From Prevotella sp. (GTDB lineage Bacteria > Bacteroidota > Bacteroidia > Bacteroidales > Bacteroidaceae): a stretch of DNA of 64,000 nt. A program made the position numbers and the translations under genes. A model generated the notes under the pieces. The model was not told the origin of the DNA and did no database searches. It worked only from the letters and a program-made list of their open reading frames with translations. Positions 9,261 through 17,089 of this stretch are shown piece after piece (within the stretch, counting starts at the first letter, position 1; the number at the start of each line of letters is the position of its first letter). Location: assembly GCA_017645645.1 (NCBI GenBank), contig JAGCOB010000008.1, forward strand, positions 62,001 through 126,000, read 5' to 3'.

Positions 9261-10765
9261 TATTTCACGTATTCTGAGAAGTCAGTCAACTTCATGTCAC
9301 CCTTGCGAGCCAGTGTGTCGTGCATAGCGAAAGCAGCAGTGAGACAATGGTGGGTATGTCCACCTGTTCCTAACTTTAGGTAATCCCACAACAACTGCTT
9401 ATAGTCAGGATGTGCGCAGTTCTCGATGATAGTCTGTGCACGCTGCATCGGACTCTTGCCACGCAGGTCTGCAACACCCTGTTCTGTCACGATGACATTC
9501 ACGTCGTGCTCCGAAGAGTCTTGGTGGGTGACGAAAGGAACAATGCTGGAGATGCAGCCACCCTTTGCCACAGAAGGACAAGTGAAGATACTAAGGTAGG
9601 CGTTGCGGATGAAGTCACCAGAACCACCGATACCATTCATCATCTTCGTACCACAGATATGGGTAGAGTTGGCATTACCATAGATATCCACCTCGATGGC
9701 AGTATTGATGGCGATAACACCCAGACGACGAATGACGGCGGGGTGGTTGGAAATCTCACTCTGACGTAGTGTCAGGTGGTTCTTGAAGTAATCCATATTG
9801 TCATAGACCTGTTTCAGACACTCGTTAGAGACGGTCAGAGAACAAGCACTGGCATCCTTCACACGTCCATTCAGCATCATACCTACCACGCTGTCCTGCA
9901 ACACCTCCGTATAGATATTGAAGTCGGGCACATGCTTATCTTGACCCAGTGCACCGAGGATAGCATTGGCTGTGGAACCTACACCACTCTGCAAGGGCAG
10001 GAACTCCTTTGGCATACGACCAGCATGCAACTCGGCAACGAGGAACTCAGCAGTCAGATAACCAATCTTATCTGTTACAGGGTCGCTATCCTTGAAGGCA
10101 CGAGCCTCATCAGGGATGTTACACTCTACGACACCCACAACCTTCTCCTTCGGAATCGTCACATAAGGAACACCGATGCGGTCGCCTACACTGAAGATGG
10201 GGATGGGCTTGCGATAAGGGGGATCCAACGGCTCATACACGTCGTGGATATATTTCGCATTGGGGTTATGGAACGAGTTGAGTTCCAGAATGACCTTCTT
10301 GGCAAGACGGGCAGCCGTTGGAGAGATACCACCTGCGGCAGTCAGATAAACACGATAGTCGTTGCCTACCTCCTCAATGTCACAGACTTCGAGGATAGCC
10401 CAGTCAACGGGTCCGTAGAAACCATAGCGCAACTCCTGTGCCATGTGACTCAGGTGCAGGTCGTTATAAGGAATCTCACCCATGTTCACATGCTTGCGGA
10501 AATCAGGGTTTGTCGTGTAGGGAGCACGATATTTGATGGCCTGTGCGTTGGCAAGGTCACCATCGGTACTCTGACCTGTAGATGCTCCTGTGAAGATAGC
10601 CACCTTGAACTCACGTCCTGCCTCATGCTCGGCAATAGCAATCTTTGCTAACTCCTTAGTCGTTGCCTTGGCTACACCAGCAGGTGTAAAGCCACTCATG
10701 GCGATCTGGTCGCCATTCTTAATCAGTGCTGCAGCCTCTGCAGCGGTCATACGTGTATAAGCCAT
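9260..10765 (-). CDS. succinate/acetate CoA-transferase (acetyl-CoA hydrolase family)
   Basis: A 501-residue family I CoA-transferase that exchanges CoA between acyl groups such as acetyl, succinyl or propionyl. The catalytic glutamate is expected in IYTEVLQDS, and glycine-rich loops GVGST and GIGGSGDF are present. In Bacteroidales this enzyme serves the succinate-propionate-acetate fermentation end-steps; the precise donor and acceptor cannot be read from sequence. It is the first gene of an operon with cysS. The -7 box (10794-10801) lies inside the arm of a palindromic repeat. Confidence 0.9.
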   Translation of the reverse strand: MAYTRMTAAEAAALIKNGDQIAMSGFTPAGVAKATTKELAKIAIAEHEAGREFKVAIFTGASTGQSTDGDLANAQAIKYRAPYTTNPDFRKHVNMGEIPYNDLHLSHMAQELRYGFYGPVDWAILEVCDIEEVGNDYRVYLTAAGGISPTAARLAKKVILELNSFHNPNAKYIHDVYEPLDPPYRKPIPIFSVGDRIGVPYVTIPKEKVVGVVECNIPDEARAFKDSDPVTDKIGYLTAEFLVAELHAGRMPKEFLPLQSGVGSTANAILGALGQDKHVPDFNIYTEVLQDSVVGMMLNGRVKDASACSLTVSNECLKQVYDNMDYFKNHLTLRQSEISNHPAVIRRLGVIAINTAIEVDIYGNANSTHICGTKMMNGIGGSGDFIRNAYLSIFTCPSVAKGGCISSIVPFVTHQDSSEHDVNVIVTEQGVADLRGKSPMQRAQTIIENCAHPDYKQLLWDYLKLGTGGHTHHCLTAAFAMHDTLARKGDMKLTDFSEYVK

Positions 10766-10793
10766 AATAGTACTATTATTTAAATTTTGGATG

Positions 10794-10801
10794 CAAAGAT
10801 A
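10794..10801 (-). promoter_or_regulatory. -7 box of the CoA-transferase-cysS operon
   Basis: TATCTTTG on the minus strand. It overlaps the left arm of the palindromic repeat at 10798-10857, so the repeat contributes part of the promoter. Confidence 0.7.
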
Positions 10802-10857
10802 GTGTAAACCGAACGAAAAACCAAATATATTTGAGTTTTTCTGAGGTGCAACCTATC
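10798..10857. repeat. dispersed palindromic repeat, copy 1
   Basis: A 60-bp imperfect palindrome bounded by GATAG and CTATC, with an inner AAAAACC / GAGTTTTT stem. The same element recurs at 11955-12012 and 43089-43148. Confidence 0.85.
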
Positions 10858-10873
10858 TTCGAGACTTGTCTCA

Positions 10874-10936
10874 AAGGTACGATTAAGTGAGCAAAAAACC
10901 AAGAGAATCTTGAGTTTTTTCGAGCGTGAGTACCTT
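10874..10936. repeat. second palindromic repeat type (AAGGTAC...GTACCTT)
   Basis: A 63-bp imperfect palindrome with arms AAGGTAC and GTACCTT and an inner CAAAAAACC / GAGTTTTTTC stem. It is built like the first repeat type and follows it after a 12-bp GAGACTTGTCTC palindrome. A further half-copy of the first type (GGTAGTGTAAAAT) begins near 10951. The rest of the 10766-11041 spacer shows nothing else. Confidence 0.75.
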
Positions 10937-11041
10937 AGACCAAAGGTCAAAGGTAGTGTAAAATGAACGAATATCCATAAATTTTACTTCAATCGGTAAT
11001 TGAGTCATGGTCAGTCGGCATGTGAATTCCCGAGGTGAAAA

Positions 11042-11911
11042 CTACCTTATTCCACTTAATAAATCTTGAGCACTGGTCTCCTGCATACGGATGTAGGCAA
11101 AGAGTTTTTTGCCTGCATCTTTCAGGCTAGCACCAAAGAGATACACGTCATCATCGATGATGAGGAAACGGTCATGATTCCTCTGGCAAATGTTGACAGT
11201 TACAGGAATGTATTGCTGATTATGACGTGTCACGTCCAGTTGTTGCTGGGACGTGAGAGGACGTGTATAAATGGTGGCTGTAACGTCTGCATTTCTACGG
11301 CTCAACATTGTCAGCGTATTCTCGTCGATATAGTTGTCTACCAATACTATTGACTTCTTCGCCTGCTTAATAAGACTTACAATTTGGGCATAGGCATCGA
11401 ATATCTGTCCATCGTAAAAGATGCCCTCAACAGGAGGCAATGAAGTTCGCACGAAGAAGTCTACCTTGGTTTTCAGTTCCTGTATCACCATATCCTGCTT
11501 TGCTGAGTGCTGCTCCAGTGCTGCAATTCGCGTATTGACGACATAGCCTCTCAACAGATATTCTTTCAGAACTTTGTTAGCCCATTGACGGAATTTGGTG
11601 CCTCGTTTAGATTTGACACGATAACCTACCGAAATGATAACATCAAGATTATAGGCAGTATATTTATACTCCTGATCACCATCAGACCCCATATGTGCAA
11701 ATTTTGCACATGTGATATCCCTTTTTAGTTCTTCTTCCTTATATATATTTCGTATGTGACGACTTATGACAGTTCTGTCCTTATCAAACAAATCTGCCAT
11801 TTGCTGCTGAGTCAACCACACAGTCTCGTCTTCCATTCTCACTTCCAGCCGAATGGTCTCATCTGGTTGGTACATCACAATCTCACCTGTTACCTTTTGT
11901 GTCTGTTGCAT
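11042..11911 (-). CDS. RhuM-family protein with C-terminal PLD-like domain
   Basis: A 289-residue protein. The N-terminal half (about residues 10-120) is the RhuM domain, with VWLTQQQMADLF, DRTVISRHI, YNLDVIISVGYRVKS and FRQWANKVL. After a coiled-coil linker (about 125-150), the C-terminal half resembles a phospholipase-D-like module with HDRFLIIDD and FGASLKDAGKKLF. RhuM proteins are widespread in accessory DNA, and their role is not settled. The PLD-like part has a single His-x(6)-Asp element, so it might dimerise to make a site or be non-catalytic. It stands alone between repeat elements, consistent with an accessory locus. Confidence 0.85.
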   Translation of the reverse strand: MQQTQKVTGEIVMYQPDETIRLEVRMEDETVWLTQQQMADLFDKDRTVISRHIRNIYKEEELKRDITCAKFAHMGSDGDQEYKYTAYNLDVIISVGYRVKSKRGTKFRQWANKVLKEYLLRGYVVNTRIAALEQHSAKQDMVIQELKTKVDFFVRTSLPPVEGIFYDGQIFDAYAQIVSLIKQAKKSIVLVDNYIDENTLTMLSRRNADVTATIYTRPLTSQQQLDVTRHNQQYIPVTVNICQRNHDRFLIIDDDVYLFGASLKDAGKKLFAYIRMQETSAQDLLSGIR

Positions 11912-11954
11912 AATATTTGTTGAATAGTTGATTTATTCTATTCAGGATGCGAAT

Positions 11955-12012
11955 GATAGTGCAAACCGAACGAAAACCAAATTTATTTGAGTTTTCTGAG
12001 GTGCAGCCTATC
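11955..12012. repeat. dispersed palindromic repeat, copy 2
   Basis: A 58-bp copy of the GATAG...CTATC element, nearly identical to copies 1 and 3 and located just upstream of the RhuM gene. Confidence 0.85.
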
Positions 12013-12071
12013 TTCGACCTTTAGGTCAGAGATACATATTATTACTGAATCTTCCAACTTTTCCTCATTTA

Positions 12072-12103
12072 TTTGCGACTTTAAGAATTTATTTCTATCT
12101 TTG
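12072..12103 (+). promoter_or_regulatory. strong orphan promoter with no gene behind it
   Basis: A -33 TTTG (12072-12075) and a -7 TATCTTTG (12096-12103), separated by 20 bp, match the Bacteroidetes consensus exactly. The first ATG downstream (12108) stops after two codons. The next one (12144) gives only MKCLWAEIISHGHIG. The box may serve a non-coding RNA or a decayed gene. Confidence 0.6.
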
Positions 12104-12349
12104 CGAATGAAATAGTGAATAATTGTCAAACCCTCTAAAAACATGAAATGCCTATGGGCTGAGATAATTTCACATGGACATATAGGATGAACATCCACTT
12201 TTAGATTCTTGTTTCAGATAATTGGGGAATTAGAAGAAACATTCAAGAAGTGAAGTAGATAGTTCACGCCAGCAGGCGTGGGCGTTTACTCGTTTAAGAA
12301 TGTTAGGTTATCCCCAATACCTCTGAAACGTAGCCGAAAGAATGCCCTC

Positions 12350-12397
12350 TATGCTTTATGCCGATACCTGTTATGGGGGTATTCCGATATCTCCCAT
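12350..12397. repeat. 48-bp module A, repeated at 12812-12859
   Basis: Both copies begin TATGCTT and share GCCTGTTATGGGGGTA-like cores and CTCCCAT ends. In copy A the ATGGGGGTAT at 12373-12382 can pair with ATACCCCCAT at 12418-12427, giving a long hairpin. Copy B has its own nested CCCATGGGGG segments. Confidence 0.7.
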
Positions 12398-12443
12398 CAC
12401 TTATGGGAAGCATTCCTATACCCCCATAGGAGATATTGGAACG

Positions 12444-12553
12444 ACCCTTGGAAACCATCGCTTTCACCCATGGATGTTTTTCCTCACCCCCTTGGCAACC
12501 ATCGGCACGACCATTGGAAGCCATCGGAATAACCCATGGAAGCCGTTCCAGCA
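12444..12553. repeat. 22-bp-period degenerate tandem array
   Basis: Five units begin at 12444, 12466, 12488, 12510 and 12532, exactly 22 bp apart, each like ACCCTTGGAANCCATCG. Fainter units seem to extend back to about 12400. The period is about two helical turns. There is no spacer/repeat distinction, so it is not a CRISPR array. Confidence 0.75.
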
Positions 12554-12681
12554 CTACATGAGGTAAAAAAAGAAATAAAACTGCTATCCTGCTATCTTTT
12601 TCCTGAAATGCCGATAAATAAAGGGATTGAGGGGTAGCAGGATTGCTTTTTATCCTGCTACCTTCTTGCTACACTTTGCAC

Positions 12682-12768
12682 GAGTTAGGCGGCACCTATC
12701 CATGCGATATGTGCCGCCTATCCATGCGTTTGCTAGGGGGTATCGGGTAGATATGTGCCGCCTAACTC
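12682..12768. repeat. 14-bp perfect inverted repeat with internal direct repeats
   Basis: GAGTTAGGCGGCAC (12682-12695) is matched by its reverse complement at 12755-12768. Between them CCTATCCATGCG occurs at 12695-12706 and again 22 bp later at 12717-12728. ATATGTGCCGCCTA also occurs twice (12707 and 12751). Confidence 0.85.
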
Positions 12769-13088
12769 AAAGATAGTATAATATGTCCTCCAAAAACAAA
12801 AGAAAGCCTTCTATGCTTCATGCCAATGCCTGTTATGGGGGTAAAGGAATGCCTCCCATGGGGGTATAGGAGGCTTTAGCATGAAGTGTGGGAGATATCC
12901 GAACAAGTGATAGAAGGCATTCCCGTGTTTTCACCATGTAATTTTAAAGTTGGTGACAGTGACAGATGACAGTTTTAAAAAAAACTACTCCCCTTCTCCC
13001 GTCATGTGACTCAAACCACGATAAACAGAGGGCGCAAGCCACGGGGGAAGTTGTCAAAATACTCCCGTGCTAGTCCTGTAACTGCAAA

Positions 13089-13589
13089 TTACTCAGGTTT
13101 GTTTGCATGAAACATTTCAAGCGTTTCATTAAAATCATCAATGACGGATTGGTATTGAGGATTGTTACGCTCAACTATAATACCTACATAGTTATCAATT
13201 TTCTCATCTCGAATACATCCGAATAGAATAGTAAACTGATGGTTTTGATTATACTCTTGAAACCATCTTTGAAAAAGCAGGCTACGTTTGCGTTGCCTGC
13301 CGTCGCTGGTATCACAGACATAAAGAACCACAGAAGCATTGACACGAAAGAATTCAAGTAATATTGCCATCACAGTTTGTTTGACTTTAGTATCATGTTC
13401 TGCACGGACTTGACGAATGTTATTGATATAAAACTGATAAGTTTCACAATCACCTATGGGAGCGTCTTCTTCAAGTTCAATCTTATAGAGTACGTCATGT
13501 TCTGTCTCAAACAGATAAATACCATTTGAAATTTCCTCTACGTGATATGGACTTGCTGCTTGGATTCGTGAATAGTTGAGTTTGTTCAT
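13089..13589 (-). CDS. hypothetical protein, DUF6169-like
   Basis: A 166-residue soluble protein starting MNKLNYSRIQ. The pattern of an N-terminal beta segment (YLFETEHDVLYKIEL) and a later VVLYVCDTSDGRQRKR and F..W strand-helix order recalls the Bacteroidetes DUF6169 group; I am not certain of this. I chose ATG 13589 over the upstream TTG 13613, which would overlap the stop region of the small gene before it. It lies 16 bases after that gene and shares its promoter. The function is unknown. Confidence 0.7.
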   Translation of the reverse strand: MNKLNYSRIQAASPYHVEEISNGIYLFETEHDVLYKIELEEDAPIGDCETYQFYINNIRQVRAEHDTKVKQTVMAILLEFFRVNASVVLYVCDTSDGRQRKRSLLFQRWFQEYNQNHQFTILFGCIRDEKIDNYVGIIVERNNPQYQSVIDDFNETLEMFHANKPE

Positions 13590-13605
13590 TGTTATTCTTT
13601 GAAAT

Positions 13606-13740
13606 TTAGCCAAGCACAGAACTTATACCATGACGTTCAGAATAAATCCTCGCAAGTTCTTCATCACTCTTTTCGAGCCATGCTTTTTTCTTTGCGATGG
13701 ACTTACGAAGCCGGGTTAGTACTTCTGCTTTTGTTTTCAT
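13606..13740 (-). CDS. small 44-residue protein, partner of the DUF6169-like gene
   Basis: A 44-residue open frame, MKTKAEVLTRLRKS at its start and HGISSVLG at its end, charged and helical. It has its own canonical promoter (13765-13796) and precedes the 166-residue gene by 16 bases, so it is probably translated. The arrangement of a small charged protein before a larger one resembles toxin-antitoxin units, but nothing in either sequence proves that. Confidence 0.6.
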   Translation of the reverse strand: MKTKAEVLTRLRKSIAKKKAWLEKSDEELARIYSERHGISSVLG

Positions 13741-13764
13741 TATTATAATTATTGTTTACCGTTG

Positions 13765-13796
13765 CAAAAGTAGAAATTATTTCTTTATATTCCAAA
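13765..13796 (-). promoter_or_regulatory. promoter of the small-protein/DUF6169-like pair
   Basis: On the minus strand a -33 TTTG (13796-13793) and a -7 TACTTTTG (13772-13765) are separated by 20 bp. The start codon at 13740 follows about 24 bases later. Confidence 0.7.
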
Positions 13797-13881
13797 TTTT
13801 TAAGGATTATTTTTGAGAAATAGAATAATCATAGAGATGGTTCCGCTAACAAACCTGACCTGTGACCTAGGTATCGATGGG

Positions 13882-14532
13882 TTATAGATACTCCATCAAC
13901 ACGTCCCAGACGGCAATGATGTGACAGATGCTGCCGAGGAGGACGAAGAAATGGAAGACGGAGTGCATATATTTCTTCTTGTGGAAAGTATAGAAGACGG
14001 CTCCCGTGATGTAGGCGACACCCTCGGCGATGAGCCAGATGACGGCGGCAGTAGAGACCGCATCCAACAGGGGCTTGAAGGCTACCAAAACACTCAAGCC
14101 CATGCCGATAAAACAGAAAGTCTCAATGTTCGAATGCTCTTTCAGTTTGATGAAACTGATGATCGTACCCACGATGGCACATGCCCAAACGAAGATAAAG
14201 AGTACCCACCCCCAATAACTATGTGCGCGCAAGGCAACGAGTGTCAAAGGAGAATACGAGCCTGCGATATGCCAATAGATGGCGGCATGGTCCCACTTAC
14301 GCAATCGTTCCTTCCATTTCGAGCGACGGGGCAGTGTATGGTATATGGTGGAAGCGGCATAACTGCCTAACATTCCAAAGAGATACAGACAAACCCCCAA
14401 TCGTGCCCATGGGTTGTCGCCCTTGAACGCCATCACCAGGAACACAATGCCGAAGGCCACACCCATCACGATACCTCCCGCATGACTCCATGCGTTCCAA
14501 AGCTCTTCCTTATGGGTATATCTGATGGCCAT
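13882..14532 (-). CDS. hemolysin III / PAQR family membrane protein
   Basis: A 216-residue protein with seven hydrophobic segments, typical of the Hly-III (TrhA/YqfA) family. The family's metal-binding pattern is present: a Ser and His in AASTIYHT, an Asp in KWDHAAIY, and the C-terminal HSVFHFFVLLGSICH. Bacterial members influence membrane fluidity and lipid homeostasis; haemolytic activity should not be assumed. It is divergent from pnp, each with its own -7 box in the 161-bp gap. Confidence 0.92.
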   Translation of the reverse strand: MAIRYTHKEELWNAWSHAGGIVMGVAFGIVFLVMAFKGDNPWARLGVCLYLFGMLGSYAASTIYHTLPRRSKWKERLRKWDHAAIYWHIAGSYSPLTLVALRAHSYWGWVLFIFVWACAIVGTIISFIKLKEHSNIETFCFIGMGLSVLVAFKPLLDAVSTAAVIWLIAEGVAYITGAVFYTFHKKKYMHSVFHFFVLLGSICHIIAVWDVLMEYL

Positions 14533-14558
14533 TGGTTAAGTAATAGATGATTCGGCTG

Positions 14559-14566
14559 CAAAGTTA
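14559..14566 (-). promoter_or_regulatory. -7 box of the hemolysin III gene
   Basis: TAACTTTG on the minus strand, 26 bases before the start codon at 14532. Confidence 0.65.
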
Positions 14567-14629
14567 AGGTTTATTTCATAAAAAAAGAAAAATAATGAAG
14601 GAATATTCGTTTCTTTATATAATAATGAG

Positions 14630-14637
14630 TAACTTTG
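14630..14637 (+). promoter_or_regulatory. -7 box of pnp
   Basis: TAACTTTG on the plus strand. The implied 5' untranslated region is about 50 bases, long enough for PNPase autoregulation, though no clear hairpin is seen. Confidence 0.65.
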
Positions 14638-14693
14638 CGCCCAATTTGCAAACGATTGCAATTATTTTTTATTTTTAGATGTTTTAAATTAAG

Positions 14694-17024
14694 ATGAACG
14701 TAATTACGAAAAGTATTCAGTTGCCTGATGGAAGAACCATCACAATTGAGACCGGGAAAGTGGCAAAGCAGGCCGACGGCAGTGTGATGCTCCGCATGAA
14801 CAACACTGTACTGCTGGCTACTGTTTGTGCCGCAAAAGATGCAGTTCCCGGAACAGATTTCATGCCTCTGCAGGTAGACTACAGAGAGCAGTATGCCGCC
14901 GCAGGACGTTTCCCCGGTGGTTTCACCAAGCGCGAGGGTAAGGCTTCGGACAATGAGATTCTGACGAGCCGTCTGGTAGACCGTGTGCTCCGTCCGCTGT
15001 TCCCCTCCAATTATCATGCAGAAGTTTTTGTCAACGTGATGCTGTTCAGCGCCGATGGTGTTGATCAGCCCGATGCTTTGGCAGGTTTTGCAGCATCGGC
15101 AGCGCTGGCATGTTCCGATATCCCCTTCGAGTGCCCGATCTCTGAGGTTCGTGTGGCTCGTATCAATGGGGAGTATGTGATTGACCCCACCTTCGAGCAG
15201 ATGAAGGAAGCCGACATGGATATCATGGTAGGTGCCTCTGCAGAGAACATCATGATGGTGGAAGGTGAGATGAAGGAGGTTTCCGAGCAGGATCTGCTGG
15301 GTGCCTTGAAAGCTGCGATGGATGCCATCAAGCCGATGTGTGAGCTGCAGGCTGAGCTGAGCAAGGAACTCGGTAAGGATGTGAAGCGTGAGTACGACCA
15401 CGAGGTGAACGATGAGGAACTGCGTGAGCGTATGAACAAGGAACTCTATCAGCCCGCTTATGATATCACCAAACAGGCTCTCGAGAAGCATGCTCGTGCT
15501 GAGGCATTTGAAAAAATTCTCGCTGACTTCAAAGAGAAGTATGCTGGTGAGCATGCTGAACTGACAGAGGATGAGCTGGAAGAGAAATATGCGATGATGG
15601 ATCGTTACTACCACGATGTAGAGCGTGATGCCATGCGTCGTTGTATCCTCGATGAGGGTATCCGTCTCGATGGTCGTAAGACAGATGAGATTCGTCCTAT
15701 CTGGTGCGAGGTTTCTCCACTGCCTATGCCTCACGGAAGCAGTATCTTCACTCGTGGTGAGACACAGTCACTGACGACAGTCACACTGGGAACTAAACTC
15801 GATGAGAAACTGGTGGACGATGTACTCGACAAGAGTTATCAGCGCTTCCTCCTGCATTATAACTTCCCTCCCTTCTGTACTGGTGAGGCAAAGGCACAGC
15901 GTGGTGTAGGTCGTCGTGAGATTGGTCACGGACACCTTGCATGGCGTGGTCTGAAGGAGATGATTCCTGCCGACTTCCCTTATACTGTTCGTGTCGTTTC
16001 ACAGATTATGGAATCTAACGGTTCTTCTTCTATGGCAACAGTATGTGCTGGTACTCTGGCACTGATGGATGCCGGTGTTCCCATGAAGAAACCCGTATCT
16101 GGTATCGCTATGGGTCTGATTAAGAACCCTGGAGAGGACAAATATGCAGTATTGAGTGACATCCTCGGTGATGAGGACCACTTGGGAGATATGGACTTCA
16201 AGACCACTGGTACAAAGGATGGTCTGACTGCTACCCAGATGGATATCAAGTGTGATGGTCTTTCTTTCGATATTCTGGAGAAAGCCCTCATGCAGGCAAA
16301 GGCTGGTCGTGAGCATATCTTGAAGTGCATCACCGATACGATTGCCGAGCCACGTCCAGAGTTGAAGCCTTGGGTTCCTCGTATCGAGGCCTTCGAGATT
16401 CCGAAGGAGTTCATCGGTGCTGTCATTGGTCCTGGTGGAAAGATTATCCAGCAGATGCAGGAAGACACAGGTGCTACTATCACTATCGATGAGGAAGACG
16501 GTGTCGGTAAGATTCAGGTCAGCGGTCCTAACAAGGAGAGCATTGACGCTGCTATCGCTAAGATCAAGGCTATCGTTGCCATCCCTGAGATCGGTGAGGT
16601 ATACGAAGGCACTGTCCGTAGTATCATGCCTTACGGCTGCTTCGTAGAGTTCATGCCTGGCAAAGACGGTCTGCTTCATATCTCAGAGATTGACTGGAAG
16701 CGTCTCGAGACCGTTGAGGAGGCTGGTATCAAGGAAGGCGACAAGATTACCGTTAAGTTGCTGGAGATTGATCCAAAGACCGGTAAGTTCAAACTCTCTC
16801 ATCGTGTATTGGTAGAGAAACCTGCCGACTATGTAGAGCCACAGCAGCGTCGTCGTGAGCGTCCTGAGCGTGGTCCTCGTCCTGAGCGTGGAGAACGCCG
16901 TGAGCGCAATGATCGTCATCCTCGTAATGAGCATCGTGAGCGTCCTCAGCGCAATGAGGAGTATCATGAGCCTAACGAAGAGCCGAAGGACTTCACGGAT
17001 ACACTCGACAAGATGGATTTCTAA
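14694..17024 (+). CDS. pnp: polyribonucleotide nucleotidyltransferase (PNPase)
   Basis: PNPase degrades RNA 3'-5' by phosphorolysis and can add tails. The 776-residue protein has two RNase PH-like cores (about residues 10-230 and 310-550) joined by a helical domain. A KH domain ([16 protein letters not shown], about 570) and an S1 domain ([20 protein letters not shown]) follow. The C-terminus (about residues 715-770) is an arginine/glutamate-rich low-complexity tail of [14 protein letters not shown] repeats, longer and more basic than in the E. coli protein. Such tails often bind RNA. It is monocistronic and followed by a terminator. Confidence 0.97.
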   Translation: MNVITKSIQLPDGRTITIETGKVAKQADGSVMLRMNNTVLLATVCAAKDAVPGTDFMPLQVDYREQYAAAGRFPGGFTKREGKASDNEILTSRLVDRVLRPLFPSNYHAEVFVNVMLFSADGVDQPDALAGFAASAALACSDIPFECPISEVRVARINGEYVIDPTFEQMKEADMDIMVGASAENIMMVEGEMKEVSEQDLLGALKAAMDAIKPMCELQAELSKELGKDVKREYDHEVNDEELRERMNKELYQPAYDITKQALEKHARAEAFEKILADFKEKYAGEHAELTEDELEEKYAMMDRYYHDVERDAMRRCILDEGIRLDGRKTDEIRPIWCEVSPLPMPHGSSIFTRGETQSLTTVTLGTKLDEKLVDDVLDKSYQRFLLHYNFPPFCTGEAKAQRGVGRREIGHGHLAWRGLKEMIPADFPYTVRVVSQIMESNGSSSMATVCAGTLALMDAGVPMKKPVSGIAMGLIKNPGEDKYAVLSDILGDEDHLGDMDFKTTGTKDGLTATQMDIKCDGLSFDILEKALMQAKAGREHILKCITDTIAEPRPELKPWVPRIEAFEIPKEFIGAVIGPGGKIIQQMQEDTGATITIDEEDGVGKIQVSGPNKESIDAAIAKIKAIVAIPEIGEVYEGTVRSIMPYGCFVEFMPGKDGLLHISEIDWKRLETVEEAGIKEGDKITVKLLEIDPKTGKFKLSHRVLVEKPADYVEPQQRRRERPERGPRPERGERRERNDRHPRNEHRERPQRNEEYHEPNEEPKDFTDTLDKMDF

Positions 17025-17040
17025 TTCATTCCAATAAATG

Positions 17041-17076
17041 AAAAAGGTCTCAGCCAGATGGGTGGGACCTTTTTTA
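17041..17076 (+). terminator. intrinsic terminator of pnp
   Basis: AAAAAGGTCTCAGCC and GGGTGGGACCTTTTTT form a stem with an AGAT loop and a U-run. It could also work on the minus strand, but the next minus-strand gene ends here and reads away from it. Confidence 0.85.
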
Positions 17077-17089
17077 TTTAATATAATAA

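Larger units (their letters stand above)
12104..13088. other. gene-free repeat-rich spacer
   Basis: About 985 bp with no convincing gene. It holds a GC-rich hairpin (CACGCC AGCA GGCGTG, 12265-12280), a 48-bp module present twice, a 22-bp-period array, and a 14-bp inverted repeat; the modules are listed separately. A GTGACAGTGACAGATGACAG tract lies near 12955-12974. The short open frames here do not resemble proteins. Confidence 0.7.

Noticed and set aside
9776..10651. Plus-strand open frame of 291 codons
   Set aside because: It is antisense to the CoA-transferase gene.
11983..12198. Minus-strand open frame of 71 codons
   Set aside because: It overlaps the palindromic repeat and the orphan promoter, and the translation has no recognisable feature.
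12444..12553. Possible CRISPR array
   Set aside because: The 22-bp period has no conserved-repeat/unique-spacer split, the units drift throughout, and no cas gene is present.
12278..12566. Short open frames in the repeat spacer
   Set aside because: They arise from the 22-bp repeats (Trp/His/Pro-rich) and lack promoter spacing or family resemblance.
10766..13088. Insertion sequence
   Set aside because: No transposase fragment or terminal inverted repeat with target duplication was found, only palindromic and tandem repeats.
14571..15734. Long minus-strand open frame (387 codons)
   Set aside because: It lies antisense to the strongly supported pnp gene; its composition is that of a shadow frame.
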